Notes under the pieces: generated by a model | What the model saw: only the letters and a program-made list of their open reading frames with translations | The model's database searches: none | What the model was told of the DNA's origin: nothing | In this document: in pieces, positions 9,394 to 19,294 of the stretch | Layout: each line of letters starts with the position of its first letter | Position numbering within the stretch: the stretch's first letter is position 1 | Assembly (NCBI GenBank): GCA_020636135.1 | Contig: JACJYK010000002.1 | Coordinates: 878,709 to 942,708, forward strand | DNA length: 64,000 nt | DNA from: Lewinellaceae bacterium | GTDB lineage: Bacteria > Bacteroidota > Bacteroidia > Chitinophagales > Saprospiraceae | Reading direction: 5' to 3' | Made by a program: the position numbers and the translations under genes

Positions 9394-10176
9394 TCAGGAT
9401 ATGTCGCTAACGGTTGTTTCGCTGGCAGGTATCGGGTTTTTGGAGCCAAACTTGGTAAAGGGTACAAGGGAAGGAACACTTGTACGGTATTCCTCATAAA
9501 GTTTGCCATATTCTTTAATAAGGTCCTTTTCTTCAAAATAGATGCCTACGAAGATATAAGCAGTGAAGAAGGTTGCCAGCAGGAAATGAGACATGGACAT
9601 GGTCGGGGTCGCCCAGAAGATCATACTTAATCCCAGGTAAATGGGATGTCTCACCATTTTGTATAATGCAAAGGTGGTAAATCGTGGCCGGCGAGCCTTG
9701 CGTTGCATCATATGCAGGTAGGCTTGTTGTAAGCCAAATAATTCAAAATGATTGATCAAAAAAGTACTGGCAAGCAGGACCGCAATGCCCAGGAAAAATA
9801 TTACATACATAACGTAATAGCCGACGGAGCCCGGACTTAATTGCCAGAGTATGCCTTCAACCGGAGACCAGAACAAAGCAATACCGACGCACAGGAATCC
9901 GGAAATCAGCACAAATAGACTGCGTTCCAGGTGTTGAGGGACAATCTTGGTCCACGACTCTTTGAACGATTTGCGTGCCATCACCGAATGCTGGATTCCG
10001 AAAATAGCAACAATGCCAAAGTTGATCAGTAAGGTCAAGCCGATGGTGCGGGTTTGAGGTTCCTCCATCTGGTTGATGGGAATAAAATTACCTATCCACA
10101 GGATAAGATACATCAGACCGGCAAATCCGATCAGGTAGAAGAGAACGCTAATTAAAAAACCGAAAGTCCGTTTCAT
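9394..10176 (-). CDS. MddA/isoprenylcysteine-carboxylmethyltransferase-like membrane methyltransferase
   Basis: 260 residues from the ATG at 10176, where the first membrane helix begins; the longer frame to 10302 adds 42 residues without a pattern. Five to six helices are followed by the ICMT-like C-terminal signature: NHFELFGLQQAY, then VRHPIYLG and EEKDL...EYRTSVPSLVPF, which bind S-adenosylmethionine. This arrangement is typical of methanethiol S-methyltransferases (MddA), which make dimethyl sulphide, but related proteins methylate other thiols, so the substrate is inferred. A strong terminator follows. Confidence 0.7.
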   Translation of the reverse strand: MKRTFGFLISVLFYLIGFAGLMYLILWIGNFIPINQMEEPQTRTIGLTLLINFGIVAIFGIQHSVMARKSFKESWTKIVPQHLERSLFVLISGFLCVGIALFWSPVEGILWQLSPGSVGYYVMYVIFFLGIAVLLASTFLINHFELFGLQQAYLHMMQRKARRPRFTTFALYKMVRHPIYLGLSMIFWATPTMSMSHFLLATFFTAYIFVGIYFEEKDLIKEYGKLYEEYRTSVPSLVPFTKFGSKNPIPASETTVSDIS

Positions 10177-10548
10177 TTTGTTTGTGATTTTACAGGAGTT
10201 ATCCTTTTTAAATAATATCGTTAATAATTCGACGCAGCATTTCGTCCATGTTGCAGTACAAATTTCCGATCTCATTCCTTGCCGGGATTCACCCATATCC
10301 ATGGTTTTGAAAAATCATGGTTTGCAGTGGTTGACTCACCTAATTGTGTGAGGTCATGAATCACGGATTTATGCGATTTCAGGGTTTATGAGGACCAACT
10401 ACCTTTGCATAAATTGGCTACTGTGCATGAACTGCGGACTTTGGTACGGTCGCCGATATCCACGGGGAATTGGCTATATTGGAAAGTGACGATGAATGGC
10501 TTTACCGGCGACTTTGATATTCTAATCCCGAACCTGGATTGTTGATGC
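10177..10548. other. Divergent intergenic region with a candidate promoter
   Basis: 372 bp between the methyltransferase and the sensor-kinase gene. Apart from the candidate promoter at 10378-10407 nothing is recognised. Confidence 0.5.
10378..10407 (+). promoter_or_regulatory. Candidate Bacteroidota sigma-factor promoter for the sensor kinase
   Basis: TTC, 19 bases, then TACCTTTG matches the Bacteroidota consensus TTG-N19-TAnnTTTG at all but one position. It lies about 140 bp before the start of the kinase gene. Confidence 0.45.
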
Positions 10549-12408
10549 ATGAAAATTCAATGGTGCATAGTTTTGATTTTATTTGCTGCACAGTTACCTG
10601 GACAGGATCCCAATGTGCTGGATAGCCTGAAACAAAAAATTCTGGACGCCTCCAATGATTCACTCCGCTGTGAAGCACGGATCGATTTGGCTTTATTTTT
10701 ATATGCTGGTGATGAAGCGGTTCGCTATGCCAGGGAGGCACTGGAGACAGCCAGGGAACATCAGTGGCAGCATCTGATTGGGAAATCCTATTATGCGCTT
10801 GCCTGGTGTCACCCCTTCGAAGAGATGGAGCAGAAGACGCTCTACCTGGACAGTGCGCTTTTAGCTTTCGATGGCATCCATGATCTCGATGGGTTGGGGC
10901 TCACCAGCAATACCCAGGCAGTTATGTTTATGGAATATGGCATTTACGATCAGGCCATTTCATCGTACGAGAATGCCTTCCATTACTACCTGGAATCGGG
11001 TGACCGGGACCGGCAGGCATTGATCCTCAATAACTGGGGAGCATGCCTGAATGAAATGAAGGAACCAGCTCTGGCTATTGAAAAATACCAGGCCGCGCTG
11101 AGCTACGAGGAATCCCAGGTTCCCGTCAATCATCTGAAGCTGGGGCGTATCTACCATGGGCTGGCCGAATCCAACCGGCAAATGGAGCAGTACGGGCAGT
11201 CGGCAAAATTTGATATCCAGGCTTATTCCGTACGTAAAAAATCCGGCAACATAGCCCAGGCGGAAACGCTTATCCACATGGCGGACCTGATCAGTGAGGT
11301 CATTGAGAAGAAAGTAGATACCATCACGATGATGGACGATTTCCGGCAAATTGGATTTACCGGTGTCCTTGATTTGCTGAATAAGGCTGAATCCTTTCCG
11401 GGCGTTGCCGACCGGCCCGACTTTCAGTATACTATTTTGGATGCCAAGCGTCATTGGTATCTGGTAAATGGAGCCTACCAGGATGCCTACCGGATGCTGG
11501 ACACGTTAAAAAGATTCGATGAGCAGCAAAAATTGAATCCTACCAGTCTGGCGGCATTGGCAGGGCTGAAGGTTAAATACGAAAAAGAAATACTGAACCG
11601 CAAACTGTTGGAGGCCGCCTTCAAGAACCAAAAAAAAGCTAATCAGGTGAATATTCTACTTCTTTTCCTTTCACTCATCGGCGCGCTGTCCATCATCGGG
11701 TTTCTTTGGTACCAAAACAGGATGCGTCGCAATAGTCTGCTGCTGGCCGAGGCAAAACAGGAACAGCAGATCATAGCCATGCGCTCACTCCTGGAAGGGC
11801 AAGAGCAGGAAAGGTCACGGATCGCCAGGGATCTGCACGATGGATTGGGAAACCTGCTTTCTTCGATTAAGGCCAATATGAGCAGCCTTTACATCGAATT
11901 TGACGACTCCGGAACCCGCAGGATCTACCACAAAGCAAGCGATATGATCGATGAGGCCTGTACGGAGGTGCGCAAGATGGCCCATGAGATGATGCCCCAG
12001 GCACTGAAAAAAGTCGGCCTGACCAACGCATTGAATGACCTGGTCAACCGCATGAATTTTTCCCATCCATTCCACACAGAATTTAACGTATATGGCAAAG
12101 AACAGGATCTGGGAGATCAATTCAATATCATGATCTACCGGATCATCCAGGAATGTTACAACAACATTGTCAAGTATGCACAGGCAAGTGAAGTTCTGCT
12201 ACAATTGACATTCAGTGAAGAATGGCTGAATGTTACGATTGAAGATAATGGAGTAGGTTTTGATCTGAAATCGATCCCGGCTGACAAAGGAATGGGTTTA
12301 AAAAGTATCGACTTTCGTGCCCGTTTTATGGGTGGGGATTATGAAATAGACAGCCGTCCCGGAGAAGGGACTATGGTAACCATCAATGTGCCGATAAGGC
12401 CTCAATAA
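10549..12408 (+). CDS. TPR-containing sensor histidine kinase (NarX/HisKA_3 type)
   Basis: 619 residues: signal peptide (1-18), a periplasmic or extracellular array of TPR helices (about 60-330), a membrane helix (about 365-385), a coiled linker, the HisKA_3 dimerisation domain with phospho-acceptor H430 in ARDLHDGLGN, and a HATPase domain with the N box RIIQECYNNIVKYA and G boxes EDNGVGFD and GMGLKSI. It should phosphorylate the NarL-type regulator encoded 6 bp downstream. The TPR sensor with this kinase is a common Bacteroidota design; the signal is unknown. Confidence 0.9.
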   Translation: MKIQWCIVLILFAAQLPGQDPNVLDSLKQKILDASNDSLRCEARIDLALFLYAGDEAVRYAREALETAREHQWQHLIGKSYYALAWCHPFEEMEQKTLYLDSALLAFDGIHDLDGLGLTSNTQAVMFMEYGIYDQAISSYENAFHYYLESGDRDRQALILNNWGACLNEMKEPALAIEKYQAALSYEESQVPVNHLKLGRIYHGLAESNRQMEQYGQSAKFDIQAYSVRKKSGNIAQAETLIHMADLISEVIEKKVDTITMMDDFRQIGFTGVLDLLNKAESFPGVADRPDFQYTILDAKRHWYLVNGAYQDAYRMLDTLKRFDEQQKLNPTSLAALAGLKVKYEKEILNRKLLEAAFKNQKKANQVNILLLFLSLIGALSIIGFLWYQNRMRRNSLLLAEAKQEQQIIAMRSLLEGQEQERSRIARDLHDGLGNLLSSIKANMSSLYIEFDDSGTRRIYHKASDMIDEACTEVRKMAHEMMPQALKKVGLTNALNDLVNRMNFSHPFHTEFNVYGKEQDLGDQFNIMIYRIIQECYNNIVKYAQASEVLLQLTFSEEWLNVTIEDNGVGFDLKSIPADKGMGLKSIDFRARFMGGDYEIDSRPGEGTMVTINVPIRPQ

Positions 12409-12414
12409 AAATAA

Positions 12415-13065
12415 ATGAACCCCGGAAAAATGATTCGAATTTTCCTCACAGATGATCACCAGATCTTGTTGGATGGCATAAAAGCCATGCTGATCAATGA
12501 GCCTGGAATTCAGGTGGTGGGCACAGCATCCAATGGATTACAAACGCTGGAATGCCTTAAAAAACATGAGGTGGATGTTCTGTTGCTGGATTTACAGATG
12601 CCCGTCATGGATGGCCTGGAGACGATCATGCACGCATTGTCGATTCAGCCCGGTTTGAAAATACTGATCCTGACCACCAACGATGAAGGAAGCATTATCA
12701 CCACTCTGTTTAAACGGGGAGCGATGGGGTATCTTCTAAAAAATGCATCGAAGGAAACACTGATCAATGGTATTAAGGATGCCCATGCCGGCCGGCGTGT
12801 TTTGAGTGCTCATTTAACCTCGAAAATGATTGAAAGCCTGAACGAACGCCCCCGGCCATTGCAGGGTCAAATGCCCCAGATTACCAAGAGAGAACTCGAA
12901 GTGATCAAACTGATTGCCAAAGAGTTCACCACCCAGGAGATAGCCGATGAACTTTATGTGAGCGTCAATACTGTAGCTACCCATAAGCGCAATCTGTTTG
13001 TCAAAATGGATGTGAAAAATTCGGTAGGGATGATCAAAAAAGCGACCGATTGGGGACTGTTGTAA
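12415..13065 (+). CDS. NarL/FixJ-family response regulator
   Basis: 216 residues (or 211 from the second ATG, at codon 6). The receiver domain has the acid pair DD at 13-14, the phospho-acceptor D59 in LLLDLQMPVMDG and K in LLKNA. A LuxR-type helix-turn-helix (ITKRELEVIKLIAKEFTTQEI, then VNTVATHKRN) occupies about 148-212. The gene follows the kinase gene after 6 bp and ends 46 bp before a convergent gene. DNA targets are unknown. Confidence 0.93.
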   Translation: MNPGKMIRIFLTDDHQILLDGIKAMLINEPGIQVVGTASNGLQTLECLKKHEVDVLLLDLQMPVMDGLETIMHALSIQPGLKILILTTNDEGSIITTLFKRGAMGYLLKNASKETLINGIKDAHAGRRVLSAHLTSKMIESLNERPRPLQGQMPQITKRELEVIKLIAKEFTTQEIADELYVSVNTVATHKRNLFVKMDVKNSVGMIKKATDWGLL

Positions 13066-13111
13066 TCTGCTCTGAAGTCTGCGGCAAACATCAGACAGCT
13101 GCTGCCCGGGC

Positions 13112-14074
13112 TTATTCGGTGTAGGTTTTATCCAGCCATTCCACGACTTGTTCCCAGCTTTCCCGGGGAATCTGGGCATGGGTGGTATTTTTCATCACGA
13201 TCATTTCTTTTTGATCGCCCGGAATAAGATCATAAAATTCTTTCACCTTTTCCTCTGAAAACAACTCGTCACGGTCGCCGACACCAACCAATACCGGAAT
13301 GTTCAGGTCAGAAGGTAATCTCAGTTTCTTCACATCCAGCATGGTGAAGAAACGGGGAGTGTAGTGATAGGTGAACAATGTGTCATCCGTCATGTGCATG
13401 CCTTCACGGTAATACTCCACCGACTGGTAGGCCGGACGCAGGATGGCACTGGCAATGATCCGGGCCTGCTGCATAAAGGGAATGGGCTTGTTGATACCCG
13501 GGCGTGATTCATAGGCTCCGGACAGCAGGACGAGGCTGGAAATTTCTCCCGGAACCGTGTCGGCCGCACACATGGCTGCGGCCACACCGAGACTATGACC
13601 CAGGACAACGACGCGTGGATAACCCAGGCTGTGTACGTATTTTACGGCATCGGCCAGGTCACCGATCCACCGGTCTTTACCCGGGCTGTCGCCTCGATTG
13701 CCGCCGGAAAGGCCATGGCCACGATAATCCAGCCCGAAGGTCGTGTATCCTCCATCAGAGAATGGGATGCCGGCCATTTCATAAGGGCCACTGTATGCGG
13801 TAAAGCCATGAAAGATGAGCACGGCGATAGAAGATTTGGCAGGTACGAGGGTATCCGGATTCCAGCGGCGCAGAAATAGGGTCTCCCCGTCGGAAGCGGT
13901 AAACACCTCGTGCGGTCCTGTGTATTGCTGCCGCAGTGTGGCTGCCTCATCCGGCGTGATGCCCTCATTCGGTACTTTATGGGTTACCGGCCAATAAGCC
14001 AATGCCAACCCGGCAATAAAGATCAGCCCCACCAGGGCCAATAACGTATATGTAATTTTCTTAATCCATTTCAT
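13112..14074 (-). CDS. Alpha/beta hydrolase, monoacylglycerol lipase/lysophospholipase-like
   Basis: 320 residues with an N-terminal membrane anchor (about 8-27). Hydrolase-4 features are present: LIFHGFTAYSG (oxyanion region), DYRGHGLSGG, the nucleophile elbow GHSLG, catalytic Asp in GVGDRDELF and His in NTTHAQIP. The enzyme probably cleaves a lipid ester at the cell envelope. It converges with the response-regulator gene. Confidence 0.8.
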   Translation of the reverse strand: MKWIKKITYTLLALVGLIFIAGLALAYWPVTHKVPNEGITPDEAATLRQQYTGPHEVFTASDGETLFLRRWNPDTLVPAKSSIAVLIFHGFTAYSGPYEMAGIPFSDGGYTTFGLDYRGHGLSGGNRGDSPGKDRWIGDLADAVKYVHSLGYPRVVVLGHSLGVAAAMCAADTVPGEISSLVLLSGAYESRPGINKPIPFMQQARIIASAILRPAYQSVEYYREGMHMTDDTLFTYHYTPRFFTMLDVKKLRLPSDLNIPVLVGVGDRDELFSEEKVKEFYDLIPGDQKEMIVMKNTTHAQIPRESWEQVVEWLDKTYTE

Positions 14075-14174
14075 ACCGCAACTGGTGCCTTGTCAATCCA
14101 GGTAGATAGCATCGCTATGAAATTACAATAAAGTAGCAACGAATACTTTGGTCAGGCGAACATCTACCGTGAAA

Positions 14175-14459
14175 TTATTTCATCAAATTGAAGCAGGTGG
14201 ATTTATTCGTCCCTGTTCCTATTTTATTATCCAACCGCTCCTCCATCTGAATAATGCATCGCTTATATGGCGTGGAGTGGCCGGTAATCTTTTGAAATCC
14301 GAGTTTGGTATACAGGTTGATGGCCGGCTTTAGTAGGGTATTGCTTTCCAGGTACACTTTTGTCGCACTCAGCTTTCTGGCTGCCTGGATGCAGGCCTGT
14401 CCCAGTACGGGTACGGTAGCATTAAGTGTAATATATTTTTGAGGGAGACCGGGATTCAA
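14175..14459 (-). pseudogene. C-terminal fragment of a GNAT acetyltransferase
   Basis: About 75 residues match the end of a GNAT N-acetyltransferase: KVYLESNT followed by LLKPAINLYTKLGF, the acetyl-CoA-binding helix and last strands. The N-terminal half, with the first strands, is missing, and the frame opens directly behind the stop of the barrel gene with only a TTG available as start. It looks like a remnant left by a deletion rather than a functional gene. Confidence 0.7.
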
Positions 14460-15038
14460 TCAGAACCCGATCCGTAAGCCGGCATTTACCAGGAAATAAT
14501 TGATCCTGATGCCAGTCACATCCTGCGGCGATAGCGCATCGGACAATCCGAAATTATATCCAAGGTCGAGAAAAAAGATACTCAGGTCCACACCAGCTCC
14601 GGCGATCCCGGACAGCGTAAACTGATTAAAATCTTCTTTGCTGACGTCATTGATGGCCCCGGAAATGGTGTTGTTTACCTTGAATGCGAAGTTAGGTCCG
14701 GCGAAGAAGCGTATGCCAAAACTCTTTTGATAGCTGGGTTCAAACAGCTTGAAGCCCACTAATACCGGCACGTTCACTCTGGTGATCCGGACGTCGCCCA
14801 CATTCTTGATGGTAAGCTGCTCCGGGTTGATGTTCAGCCCGGGCTGAAAATAAAAGGGATGCCCGAACTGGAAATCCAGGCCGATGATGTAACCGGACTT
14901 GCCGGTCAGTTTTCCCTGGATGGTCTCGTAGCTCAGGTCGGAAGCTTTGATACCGATTTGCGGGCGGATAGAGATCTGGGCTGTAGCTGCGGTAATGGCG
15001 AGCAGGAGGGCAGCGGTGAGGATGATGGTCTTTTTCAT
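14460..15038 (-). CDS. Small outer-membrane beta-barrel protein (PorT/OMP_b-brl_2-like)
   Basis: 192 residues with a signal peptide (MKKTIILTAALLLAITAATAQ, cut near 20) followed by alternating amphipathic strands such as GYIIGLDFQFG and a terminal aromatic, LRIGF. Length and pattern fit the small porin-like barrels common in Bacteroidota. Cargo or role unknown. The gene stops against the GNAT fragment. Confidence 0.8.
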   Translation of the reverse strand: MKKTIILTAALLLAITAATAQISIRPQIGIKASDLSYETIQGKLTGKSGYIIGLDFQFGHPFYFQPGLNINPEQLTIKNVGDVRITRVNVPVLVGFKLFEPSYQKSFGIRFFAGPNFAFKVNNTISGAINDVSKEDFNQFTLSGIAGAGVDLSIFFLDLGYNFGLSDALSPQDVTGIRINYFLVNAGLRIGF

Positions 15039-15170
15039 GCGATGTTCGATTGTTGTTTAAGCTGGGCAGGGTTTGCCGGACACGTCTTCGAAACCGGCAG
15101 GATCCTATTTGTAATAAAGACAATTGGTCATCCGAAATTGTTCGGTTTGGGTGAAAAAGACAACCATCGA

Positions 15171-15962
15171 TTACGGCCAGGCCGGAGGTAGTACTGTTTT
15201 TTCTAAAACGGTCTCTTTGACCTCGCCACCTTCCAATCCCACCAAATACGCATTGCTTTCCGGATTCAGAGCCACAACTTGTTTGACTTCTTCGTTTTCA
15301 AAATAAATGCCTGCCTGGTCATCACAGGCATAACCGGCTTTGTATTCACCGCTTTTGATTTTTGACCAATAAAGTGGTCTTCGTTTACCTTCACCGTCAT
15401 AATGTGGACAGTGGCTCGCTTTAATCAAGCCCAGGCCTTCTACGGTACTCAGCTCACCCGGTCTGGAATCTGTAGTTCCTTGTTCAAACCAGCAAAGAGA
15501 GCCCGCACTGCCTCCACCTAACAGGACACCCTGTTCATAAGCTTTGCGCAGAGCAAGATCCATCCCTTGTCCCTTCCAGATGGCCATCATATTCAGAGTA
15601 TTGCCTCCTCCTACTATTATGGCATCCATACTGGTGAATATTTCTTCGAATGATGTTTTTTGATTGTATGAAGAAATAAATGATCGCTGCACAAAAGGCC
15701 TTATGGGCAAATCGGCGCATGTTTCAAACCAATGCATGACATATCCGGCAGCGTCACCGGTTGCAGTCGGAAGAAAGCAGATTTTTGGATTTTCCTTTCC
15801 GGTGAGCAAGGCAGCGTATTTCATAAATCCCCGGTCGTAATCACCTCCGTAAATGAACAATTTCCGGTTGATGAATTTTGAAGTGGAGGGTGCCGCCGGA
15901 ACGAAAGGGAGCGTCAGGGCCGGCACCGCGGCGGATGTCTTTAGGAAATTTCTACGATTCAT
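15171..15962 (-). CDS. Peptidase S51 (cyanophycinase/dipeptidase E-like), exported
   Basis: 263 residues beginning MNRRNFLKTSAA, a twin-arginine-like signal. The S51 fold is shown by FIYGGDYDRG, AIIVGGGNTLNM and the nucleophile motif GGGSAGSLCW (Ser in GxSAG), with a downstream His (ASHCPHYDGEGKR). Members cleave isoaspartyl or aspartyl bonds of peptides; cyanophycin as substrate is not supported by anything nearby. The start is decided by the signal sequence. Confidence 0.85.
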   Translation of the reverse strand: MNRRNFLKTSAAVPALTLPFVPAAPSTSKFINRKLFIYGGDYDRGFMKYAALLTGKENPKICFLPTATGDAAGYVMHWFETCADLPIRPFVQRSFISSYNQKTSFEEIFTSMDAIIVGGGNTLNMMAIWKGQGMDLALRKAYEQGVLLGGGSAGSLCWFEQGTTDSRPGELSTVEGLGLIKASHCPHYDGEGKRRPLYWSKIKSGEYKAGYACDDQAGIYFENEEVKQVVALNPESNAYLVGLEGGEVKETVLEKTVLPPAWP

Positions 15963-16158
15963 TGATCACCTTTGTCGAGGTTAATAAATTGATTCCATGG
16001 TACAACGAACGATTTCCCGGCGTTCTTATCTGAGCAGCAAATTTGGTGGTAATCCATTGAGGAGACTTGTCGATACATGACCGGAAAGACCGGCAGGATC
16101 GTCTCCTTGTTACTCAGATAATCCATCCCCGGGATGCGTTGCAAATAAATGGCGAGCT

Positions 16159-17310
16159 TTATTTTCCATACCTCTCCGTCAAAGGATGAAAGGTCTTCCA
16201 GCTATGCCAATATTCCTGATATGCTTCTATCCGTTTTAGATCATTACCGGATTCCGTTAGTGATCTTCCGTCAAAATCATAGGTATTATCCTGGCTCCTT
16301 ATGGTGTCATGGGCCAGGACAATTTGTTGCAGCGGATTGATGCGTTCCAATACCACAAAACTGCTGCTGTCTTGTGATAGAATAATGGCAATCGGTGTAC
16401 CCTCGATCATGTCGCAAATGACGTGCTCTTTTTGCAGCAAATTCCAATCGTATGCCCTGGAAACATCGCCGATCTCCACGCCCACTACCCAGGATTTGTC
16501 TTGCCACGAAGCCGTATCCCTGCGGGTCAGTCTGCCGGTAAGCCTCCCTTTCTCGTAGGTCTGCATGCTATCGTATTTTATTTGAAAATGAGGATCTGCC
16601 TGCATCACCAATGAATTCGGGTGTAGTTCAAACCATTTGGATAGGGTGGTTTGCATGGATGGGAATTCGGGGAGCTCCTGTCCCTTCAATCTTCCCGTAA
16701 TAGCCTGGCCGGTAGCCTGCCGCCACCAGCTTTTCGTGGTTTTATCCTCAAACATGGCATTGTAGTGATCCATGCCTACCAGCCTGAATTCCTCAATTTT
16801 ACCATTTACTATGGGTTCCCACACACGGCCGGTGCGGCATACCGTACAGTAGGTGACCATGATAGGTTTGCCGCCGATTCTGTCCCGTACCTGATGATGA
16901 TAGCCCAGATACTGGATAGGATAGGCCTTCGCTTCTCCTTGGTAGGTGATGCCAAGGATTAGCCGGTCCGGGTCAACCCGATTATCACTAGCATTTTCAA
17001 CGGTCAAAGTTTCAGGTTGGTAAAACATGGTGTCGGCAGCCATGTAAAAGTTGGTCGCATAGATGATCCCGGCCAACAGGATCATTGCTGCCGCAGGTAT
17101 CCATTTCTTGTTAACAAATACAGACCGGGCACCGAAAAAAATCAGTAAAACAAAAAAGCCTCTGATGAACCATCGCCAGGAATAAAGGGCATATGCAAGA
17201 TCTATGCTGTTAACTTCCTGGCTGCCGCCGGGCATGGGCATAATGAAATAAACATTGGCAATTTCAAATAAAGCAAAACCAATGATTCCCAGATAAAATA
17301 GTTTCTTCAT
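16159..17310 (-). CDS. DUF3179 domain membrane protein
   Basis: 383 residues from the ATG at 17310, which opens with the first helix (MKKLFYLGIIGFALFEI); the frame extends 14 codons further. Three to four N-terminal helices precede a soluble domain with the family marks AYPIQYLGYHHQVRD, VTYCTVCRTG (paired cysteines) and SWWRQATG. DUF3179 proteins are periplasmic and of unknown function. The gene starts 38 bp after the stop of the upstream hydrolase, so the two may be cotranscribed. Confidence 0.85.
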   Translation of the reverse strand: MKKLFYLGIIGFALFEIANVYFIMPMPGGSQEVNSIDLAYALYSWRWFIRGFFVLLIFFGARSVFVNKKWIPAAAMILLAGIIYATNFYMAADTMFYQPETLTVENASDNRVDPDRLILGITYQGEAKAYPIQYLGYHHQVRDRIGGKPIMVTYCTVCRTGRVWEPIVNGKIEEFRLVGMDHYNAMFEDKTTKSWWRQATGQAITGRLKGQELPEFPSMQTTLSKWFELHPNSLVMQADPHFQIKYDSMQTYEKGRLTGRLTRRDTASWQDKSWVVGVEIGDVSRAYDWNLLQKEHVICDMIEGTPIAIILSQDSSSFVVLERINPLQQIVLAHDTIRSQDNTYDFDGRSLTESGNDLKRIEAYQEYWHSWKTFHPLTERYGK

Positions 17311-17348
17311 GGATGATTTTTTACTGGAGTTAAAAACATCGGAAAAAT

Positions 17349-18236
17349 TCAATACCAGGGTGTGCCGTATTTCAGGATCCAGTTTACGGCTTCGGAATAC
17401 ATGGTATCCCGTAATACCGAATCTTGTGGCTGGAGACTGTGGCCTGCATTCGGGAGGGTCACCAATTTATGCACGGCGCCTGCTGATTCCAGTTTTTGGT
17501 TTAGTTCCAGGGCCTGGACGTAAGGAACTACAGGATCGGCATCACCGTGGATGATCAGCACCGGGATTTCCTTTTTCACATGATTGACCGGGCTGGCTTC
17601 AAAATAGGCGTCATCCGGCCGCGTGTTGGTCTGGTAAACTTTTCCGGTCATTTTTTGGATAAGGTCCAGGAGGCCTACCCGCCGCGTGTAATTCAGCAAA
17701 GCGGTATCAGCCACATTGGTGGGCGCGGAGAACTCCACAATGGCATTGATCTTTTGAGGCGATAAATATCCGGTCATCAGGGCCAGATGTCCTCCGGAGC
17801 TGACTCCGGTGACTGCAAAGTAGTTGTTGCGGGTGTGCCATTGCTCTGCGTGGTCTGCACAGTAATCCAGGGCAGCCTCACCATCGGCTACCATTTCCTG
17901 GTAGTGAACCGTGCTGTCATTGGCATAGCGATGGTTGATGCTGGCGACGGCTATTCCGTTGGCTAGCAGGATATCCTGGTATTCACGGATGTTTTCTTTG
18001 CCGTACCCAACCCAGCCGCCACCATGGATCAGAAGGACAAAAGGGGTTGAGTCACCGCGATGCGCCGGCAGATAAACATCCATGAGGTTCCGCTCATACG
18101 GACCGTATTTCACATCCATCAGTTTCTCCTCAGCTAGGTTTGCTCCGGATTGCTGTACGGGAGAACAAGCCAGATGGGCCAATACCAATGCGCCGATGGT
18201 GAACCAATGGAAGGGCTTGAGTGTGAATGAATCCAT
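17349..18236 (-). CDS. Alpha/beta hydrolase lipoprotein (BD-FAE/carboxylesterase-like)
   Basis: 295 residues from the ATG at 18236, giving a signal sequence with a lipobox ending LAC (Cys about residue 25). The esterase core has the oxyanion motif LIHGGGW, nucleophile GVSSGG, acid in IHGDADPVVP and His in NAGHS. The longer frame to 18341 adds 35 residues that do not fit a signal peptide. It likely removes acyl groups from small esters or polysaccharides outside the cytoplasm. Confidence 0.85.
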   Translation of the reverse strand: MDSFTLKPFHWFTIGALVLAHLACSPVQQSGANLAEEKLMDVKYGPYERNLMDVYLPAHRGDSTPFVLLIHGGGWVGYGKENIREYQDILLANGIAVASINHRYANDSTVHYQEMVADGEAALDYCADHAEQWHTRNNYFAVTGVSSGGHLALMTGYLSPQKINAIVEFSAPTNVADTALLNYTRRVGLLDLIQKMTGKVYQTNTRPDDAYFEASPVNHVKKEIPVLIIHGDADPVVPYVQALELNQKLESAGAVHKLVTLPNAGHSLQPQDSVLRDTMYSEAVNWILKYGTPWY

Positions 18237-18648
18237 GCTGGTGTAAGGATATCTGGTTGCAAATTGATAATACAAATTACGAAACCATTCAAACTCAGAC
18301 CAGGAGAAATGGAGAGGACACTTTTGTTTTACCCAAATCATGCAATAGAATTCGTTGCGAGGCGCATTTATGCAAGATTAGCTAGTGATTCGCTGAGGAG
18401 TCATAGCAAGCTATGGCGACAAAGTGAAATGCTTGATAATGAAGCAGAAATGTACAGTAGCAGAATACTTTAAAGTCTTAAATATCGAATTATTTTAAAA
18501 TTTTGAGTTCCTAATTTAAGCGATGAAAATTGAATTAAATTCTTATACCACATTTCTAATGCAATCCAATAAGAATATCCTGATTTACAGTCACTTGAAT
18601 TCTTAATTTATTCTAAATGAAAGGGTCTGTTGCATGATTTGGGTTTTA
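18237..18648. other. AT-rich intergenic region, nothing recognised
   Basis: 412 bp between two minus-strand genes. No convincing frame, hairpin terminator or RNA was found. Confidence 0.5.
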
Positions 18649-19230
18649 CTACCGGGCGCTTGTATAGTTGGTCAATTCATTGGTATAAATACCATAGCCA
18701 TCGGCATTGACGTGCCTGATATAATTTTTTAATTCGGGAGAGTACCACCACGTATCAGACATCTCACCTCTAAAACCTCTGGAATTGGTTACAATTCCCT
18801 TGTACTCTATTTTGTAAGCCTTGAATTTTCCGGCGATAACCTCCAGATCTTCAAATGCAACAACCTCGACATCCTGACTGGTTTTCCCTTGGGTACCTTC
18901 ACTGTTTTCCCATTCTGATACATATTTCCACTTTTTACCTACATATAAAGGCCAATCGCGAAAGGGCGTACTACTCTGCTCCTGGTTTAAAGTAGTCGAA
19001 ATCAGGCTGGTATCAACGCCATTCCAAAATCCTAATGATCCATGGTAATCTACTACCTCCTGTATGTCTACTCCTTCAGCACGAACTTCTCCTTCTACCG
19101 TTCGTTTCCAGCTCCAAACCCATTTTTCTCCAACGTGATAATCATGTAATGTTGGTTCGTTGGTTGTTGAAGTGGTACAGAAGGTAAACAATAAAAGTAA
19201 TGTCAATGGTAATGTTACTCGGTTTGTCAT
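18649..19230 (-). CDS. Small exported lipoprotein, unknown function
   Basis: 193 residues from the ATG at 19230; this start gives a signal sequence ending LLLLFTFC, a likely lipidation Cys near residue 18. The rest is a beta-rich domain (YVGKKWKYVSEW, AYKIEYKG, DTWWYSPELKNYIR) like that of DUF3108-type surface proteins, an uncertain resemblance. The frame open to 19308 overlaps the upstream hydrolase gene and is not preferred. Confidence 0.7.
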   Translation of the reverse strand: MTNRVTLPLTLLLLFTFCTTSTTNEPTLHDYHVGEKWVWSWKRTVEGEVRAEGVDIQEVVDYHGSLGFWNGVDTSLISTTLNQEQSSTPFRDWPLYVGKKWKYVSEWENSEGTQGKTSQDVEVVAFEDLEVIAGKFKAYKIEYKGIVTNSRGFRGEMSDTWWYSPELKNYIRHVNADGYGIYTNELTNYTSAR

Positions 19231-19294
19231 AAGTGATGGTCTTTTGATTAAATGATATAAACGGGGAAGTTGAATGCATTTATAGGGCATATAG

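Noticed and set aside
15959..16144. 61-codon frame upstream of the S51 gene
   Set aside because: No family, no signal sequence; it is the spacer between two genes although it overlaps the start by four bases.
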